NCBI GenBank assembly: GCA_020637595.1
Contig: JACKKE010000006.1
Coordinates: 1 to 64,000 of the forward strand
DNA: 64,000 nt
Direction: 5' to 3'
Source of the DNA: Rhodobacter sp.
Lineage (GTDB): Bacteria > Pseudomonadota > Alphaproteobacteria > Rhodobacterales > Rhodobacteraceae
Position 1 is the first letter of the stretch. Every line of letters starts with the position of its first letter. The position numbers were made by a program, and so were the translations under genes. This document shows positions 61,411-64,000 of this stretch, piece by piece. A model generated the notes under the pieces. That model did no database searches. It saw only the letters and a list, made by a program, of their open reading frames with translations, and was not told the origin of the DNA.

Positions 61411-62787
61411 TCAGTTACCCGGCAGAAGTTTGCCGGGGTTCATCAGCCCATCGGGGTCGAGCGCTTTCTTGATCTCGCCCATCACGCCCCAGGCCGGGCC
61501 GTGTTCCTGGTCCATGTATTTCAGCTTGCCCATGCCGATACCGTGTTCGCCGCTGACCGTTCCACCCAGGCGCAGCGCGCGTTTGGCCATGTTGGCGGCT
61601 AGCTGCGCGGCCTTTTCGTGTTCCGCGGCGTCGCCCGATGTCGGCAGCAGCAGGGCGTGGAAATTGCCGTCGCCGACATGGCCGACCATCGGCCCGGGGA
61701 TGCCCGAGGCGGCGATTTCGGCGGCGGTTTCCTCGACGGCTTCCGCCAGCCGCGAGATCGGCACACAGATGTCGGTGGTCAGCGGATCGCGGCCGGGGTG
61801 AGCCTGCATGCCGGCGCGGTAGGTGTTGTGGCGCATCGCCCAGAGCGCGGTGCGGTCCTCGGGCTTTTCGGCCCAGCGAAAGCCCTGCGCGCCGAAGTCA
61901 GTGGCGATTTCGGCAAAGCGTTCGGTCTGTTCCGCCACGCCCTGTTCCGAGCCGTGGAACTCGATCATCAGGTGCGGCAGGTCGGGCCATTCGGTGCCCG
62001 ACATCGCGTTGAACACAGCCGCGCCGGCAGCGTCGACGAATTCGATCCGCGCCATCGGGATGCCCGACTGGATCGTCGCGATCACCGCGTTGACCGCGCC
62101 CGACATGTCGTCGAAGGCGCAGACCGCGCTGCGGATTGCCTCGGGCTGGCCGTGCAGTTTCAGCGTCAGTTCGGTGATCAGCCCCAGCGTGCCCTCGGCG
62201 CCGACGAACAGCGCCGTCAGGTCGTAGCCGGTCGAGGATTTCGGCGCGCGGGTGCCGGTGCGGATGATCCGTCCGTCGGCGAGCACCACCTCGAGCCCCA
62301 GCACATTCGCCCGCATCGTGCCATAGCGCACCGCCGTGGTGCCCGAGGCTCGCGTCGAGGCCATGCCGCCGATCGAGGCATTGGCGCCGGGGTCGACCGG
62401 AAAGAACAGCCCGGTCGCGCGCAGTTCGGTGTTCAGCGCCTCGCGGGTGATGCCGGGTTGGACGGTGACCAGCATGTCCTCGGCGGCGATCTCGATCACC
62501 CGGTTCATGCGGCTGAAATCGACGGTGACGCCGCCGCGCGGGGCGATGGCGTGCCCTTCCAGCGAGGTGCCGGCGCCCCAGCCGATGATTGGCAGGCCGG
62601 CGGCGGCGCAGATCTGCACGATCTGCGACACTTCGGCTGTGGTCTCGGGATAGGCCACGGCATCGGGGGGCATCAGCGGCCAGTCGGCTTCCGAGCGTCC
62701 GTGCAGCTCGCGGTCGGATTGCGATCGGTTCAGGCGTGCGCCGAGCAGCGCGTCGAGCGCGGCAAAGGCCTCGTCTGCAGTGGTCAT
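61411..62787 (-). CDS. FAD-linked oxidase of the GlcD/D-lactate dehydrogenase class
   Basis: This 458-residue flavoprotein has an FAD_binding_4 domain (YPETTAEVSQIVQIC, then GWGAGTSLEGHAIAPRGGVTVDFSRMN, residues ~45-100) and a FAD-oxidase C-terminal domain ending SGEHGIGMGKLKYM...LMNPGKLLPGN. Such enzymes oxidise D-lactate, glycolate or other 2-hydroxyacids. No partner glcE/glcF genes are visible, which fits a stand-alone D-lactate-dehydrogenase-like enzyme. The ATG at 62787 follows GGGAGACC; the longer upstream frame is rejected because it covers the opposite-strand ClC start region. Confidence 0.9.
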   Translation of the reverse strand: MTTADEAFAALDALLGARLNRSQSDRELHGRSEADWPLMPPDAVAYPETTAEVSQIVQICAAAGLPIIGWGAGTSLEGHAIAPRGGVTVDFSRMNRVIEIAAEDMLVTVQPGITREALNTELRATGLFFPVDPGANASIGGMASTRASGTTAVRYGTMRANVLGLEVVLADGRIIRTGTRAPKSSTGYDLTALFVGAEGTLGLITELTLKLHGQPEAIRSAVCAFDDMSGAVNAVIATIQSGIPMARIEFVDAAGAAVFNAMSGTEWPDLPHLMIEFHGSEQGVAEQTERFAEIATDFGAQGFRWAEKPEDRTALWAMRHNTYRAGMQAHPGRDPLTTDICVPISRLAEAVEETAAEIAASGIPGPMVGHVGDGNFHALLLPTSGDAAEHEKAAQLAANMAKRALRLGGTVSGEHGIGMGKLKYMDQEHGPAWGVMGEIKKALDPDGLMNPGKLLPGN

Positions 62788-62905
62788 GGCGGGTCTCCCT
62801 GGTCTCCTCGGGGATGAGCCTAGCGCGCATGTCCGGGCGGCACCAGTGGCGCAGGCCTTGCAACTGGGCGCGATCTGCGCTTTGCGTGGGGAAAGAGGAT
62901 CAATC

Positions 62906-64000
62906 GTGTCGTCACCGCCCCATCCCCCCCGCAAGGCCTCGCGTCTGCGCCGCCACCTGGCGCTGGCGATGCTGCGATTGCGCCGCAAGGGGCCGTCGCA
63001 GGCGTTGTTCTGGGCGATCGCCTTTGTCCTCGGTGTTGCTGCCGGGCTGGCGGCGCTGGTGTTTCGCACGGGTGTTTCGATCCTCGAACGGGTGTTGTAT
63101 TCGGCGGATAATCACGCGGTTCTGGCCGGTGCCGCCCTGATGCCCTGGTGGGCGCTGGTGGCGATTCCGGCGGTTGGCGGGCTGGTGGTGGGGGTGATCC
63201 TGCACCGCTTTACCCCGGACGGCCGGGTGCGGGCGGTCGCCGACGTGATCGAGGGGGCGGCGCTGGGGCAGGGGCGTGTCGAGGTGCGCGAGGGGCTGGC
63301 CTCGGCGCTGGCGTCGATGATCACCCTGGGCACCGGCGGGTCGGCCGGGCGCGAGGGGCCAGTGGTGCATCTGGCGGCGGTGATTTCGACCGGGATCGCG
63401 CGCAAGATCAATGCCAGCGGCATCACCGGGCGCGACCTGCTGGGCTGCGCGGTGGCGGGGGCGGTTTCGGCCAGTTTCAACGCGCCGCTGGCGGGGGCGA
63501 TCTTTGCGATGGAGGTGGTGTTGCGCCATTATGCGCTGCACGCTTTTGCGCCGATTGCCATCGCCTCGGTAATGGGCACGGTGGTCAACCGGCTGCATTT
63601 CGGAGACGTGGCCGAGTTCACCCTGCCGGTGCGCAATGCCGTCGCCTTTTACTGGGAGATCCCGGCCTATCTGATCCTGGGGCTGGTGTCGGGGTTGGTG
63701 GCGGCGGCGCTGATGCGGTCGATCTTTGTCGCCGAGAACGTGGCCAACACCCTGCAGGACCGCTGGCGGGTGCCACGCTGGCTGCGCCCGGCGATTGCCG
63801 GGACACTGGTGGGGGCGTTGGCGATCGTGGCGCCGCAGGTGATCGGCATCGGCTATGAGGTGACGACGCTGGCGTTGACCGGGCAGTTGCTGCTGCTGCC
63901 GGCGATCGGCATCGCCGCGGCCAAGGTGCTGGCGGTGTCGATCACGCTGGGCGGGCGGATGGGCGGCGGAGTGTTCTCGCCGTCGCTGGTGGTCGGATCG
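62906..64000 (+). CDS. ClC-family chloride channel/antiporter (3' end beyond window)
   Basis: An open frame of 365 codons runs to the end of the window. It starts with GTG after AGAGGAT, then a basic segment and hydrophobic helices. GTGGSAGREGPVVHL carries the anion-gate motif with Glu150, matching the gating Glu148 of E. coli ClcA; FNAPLAGAIFAMEVVLRHYALHAFAPI and GGRMGGGVFSPSLVVG are further ClC selectivity motifs. Retention of the gate Glu is compatible with H+/Cl- exchange. No regulatory CBS domain is seen because the C-terminus is outside. Confidence 0.92.
   Translation, partial: MSSPPHPPRKASRLRRHLALAMLRLRRKGPSQALFWAIAFVLGVAAGLAALVFRTGVSILERVLYSADNHAVLAGAALMPWWALVAIPAVGGLVVGVILHRFTPDGRVRAVADVIEGAALGQGRVEVREGLASALASMITLGTGGSAGREGPVVHLAAVISTGIARKINASGITGRDLLGCAVAGAVSASFNAPLAGAIFAMEVVLRHYALHAFAPIAIASVMGTVVNRLHFGDVAEFTLPVRNAVAFYWEIPAYLILGLVSGLVAAALMRSIFVAENVANTLQDRWRVPRWLRPAIAGTLVGALAIVAPQVIGIGYEVTTLALTGQLLLLPAIGIAAAKVLAVSITLGGRMGGGVFSPSLVVGS

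Overview
This window is GC-rich (roughly two-thirds G+C), gene-dense chromosomal DNA. It most likely comes from an alphaproteobacterium of the order Rhodobacterales, in the Paracoccus/Rhodobacter/Rhodovulum sphere. The clues are the paired hisZ and short hisG, a NarR-type regulator next to narK, a TTG-started TIGR01459 HAD phosphatase, DUF1489, DUF2161, DUF6455 and DUF2332 proteins, an L25 of the long CTC type, and a dispersed 3'-end repeat ending in ACGCAAAGATG. The lineage is inferred from gene content; no rRNA or tRNA gene was seen.

Layout. 1-2.3 kb: the end of a LysM protein and an Atm1-type ABC exporter. 2.3-8.6 kb: a minus-strand valine/isobutyrate catabolic block (mmsA, isobutyryl-CoA-type acyl-CoA dehydrogenase, 3-hydroxyisobutyryl-CoA hydrolase, a GST, 3-hydroxyisobutyrate dehydrogenase) whose overlapping genes run into a Crp/Fnr regulator and a small DUF2892 membrane protein. 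A LysR gene diverges from mmsA, and two inverted repeats lie upstream of the dehydrogenase. 9.6-21.8 kb: mixed housekeeping genes (CBS protein, sulfotransferase-like protein, hemF, pth, rplY, MFS carrier, HAD phosphatase, M29 aminopeptidase, Mn pyrophosphatase, nuclease-like DUF2161, tyrosine phosphatase) and a GerW/YtfJ-DUF2953-unknown trio. 21.8-24 kb: groES-groEL with a perfect CIRCE operator and a strong terminator. 24-30.7 kb: a bactofilin-like membrane protein, SlyX, DUF6455, overlapping hisS-hisZ-hisG-HAD genes, and an SDR.

31-48 kb is the most distinctive part. It holds a secreted trypsin-like protease and a coenzyme-B12-dependent ribonucleotide reductase (nrdJ) interrupted by a 370-residue intein immediately before the predicted catalytic thiyl-radical cysteine. 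Next is a complete respiratory nitrate reductase locus: narR divergent from narK1-narK2-narGHJI, a parvulin isomerase and a DUF2478 protein, with FNR-type boxes in the narR-narK1 gap. An oxygen-independent reductase for DNA precursors beside a nitrate respiration operon suits life with little or no oxygen.

48-64 kb: a FadL-type porin; a flavocytochrome c sulfide dehydrogenase-like pair whose cytochrome carries an extra InlB-like domain; a cupin; a secreted protein of five Cys-rich repeats; an uncharacterised CxxC protein; a PLP decarboxylase; an HpcH/HpaI aldolase; an EEP-family hydrolase; phoR-phoU-phoB behind a Pho box with no pst genes between; a class IV aminotransferase-like protein apparently lacking the catalytic lysine; a GlcD-type flavoprotein; and the start of a ClC chloride channel/antiporter. 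No transposase, CRISPR array or prophage was recognised; the only mobile element seen is the intein.
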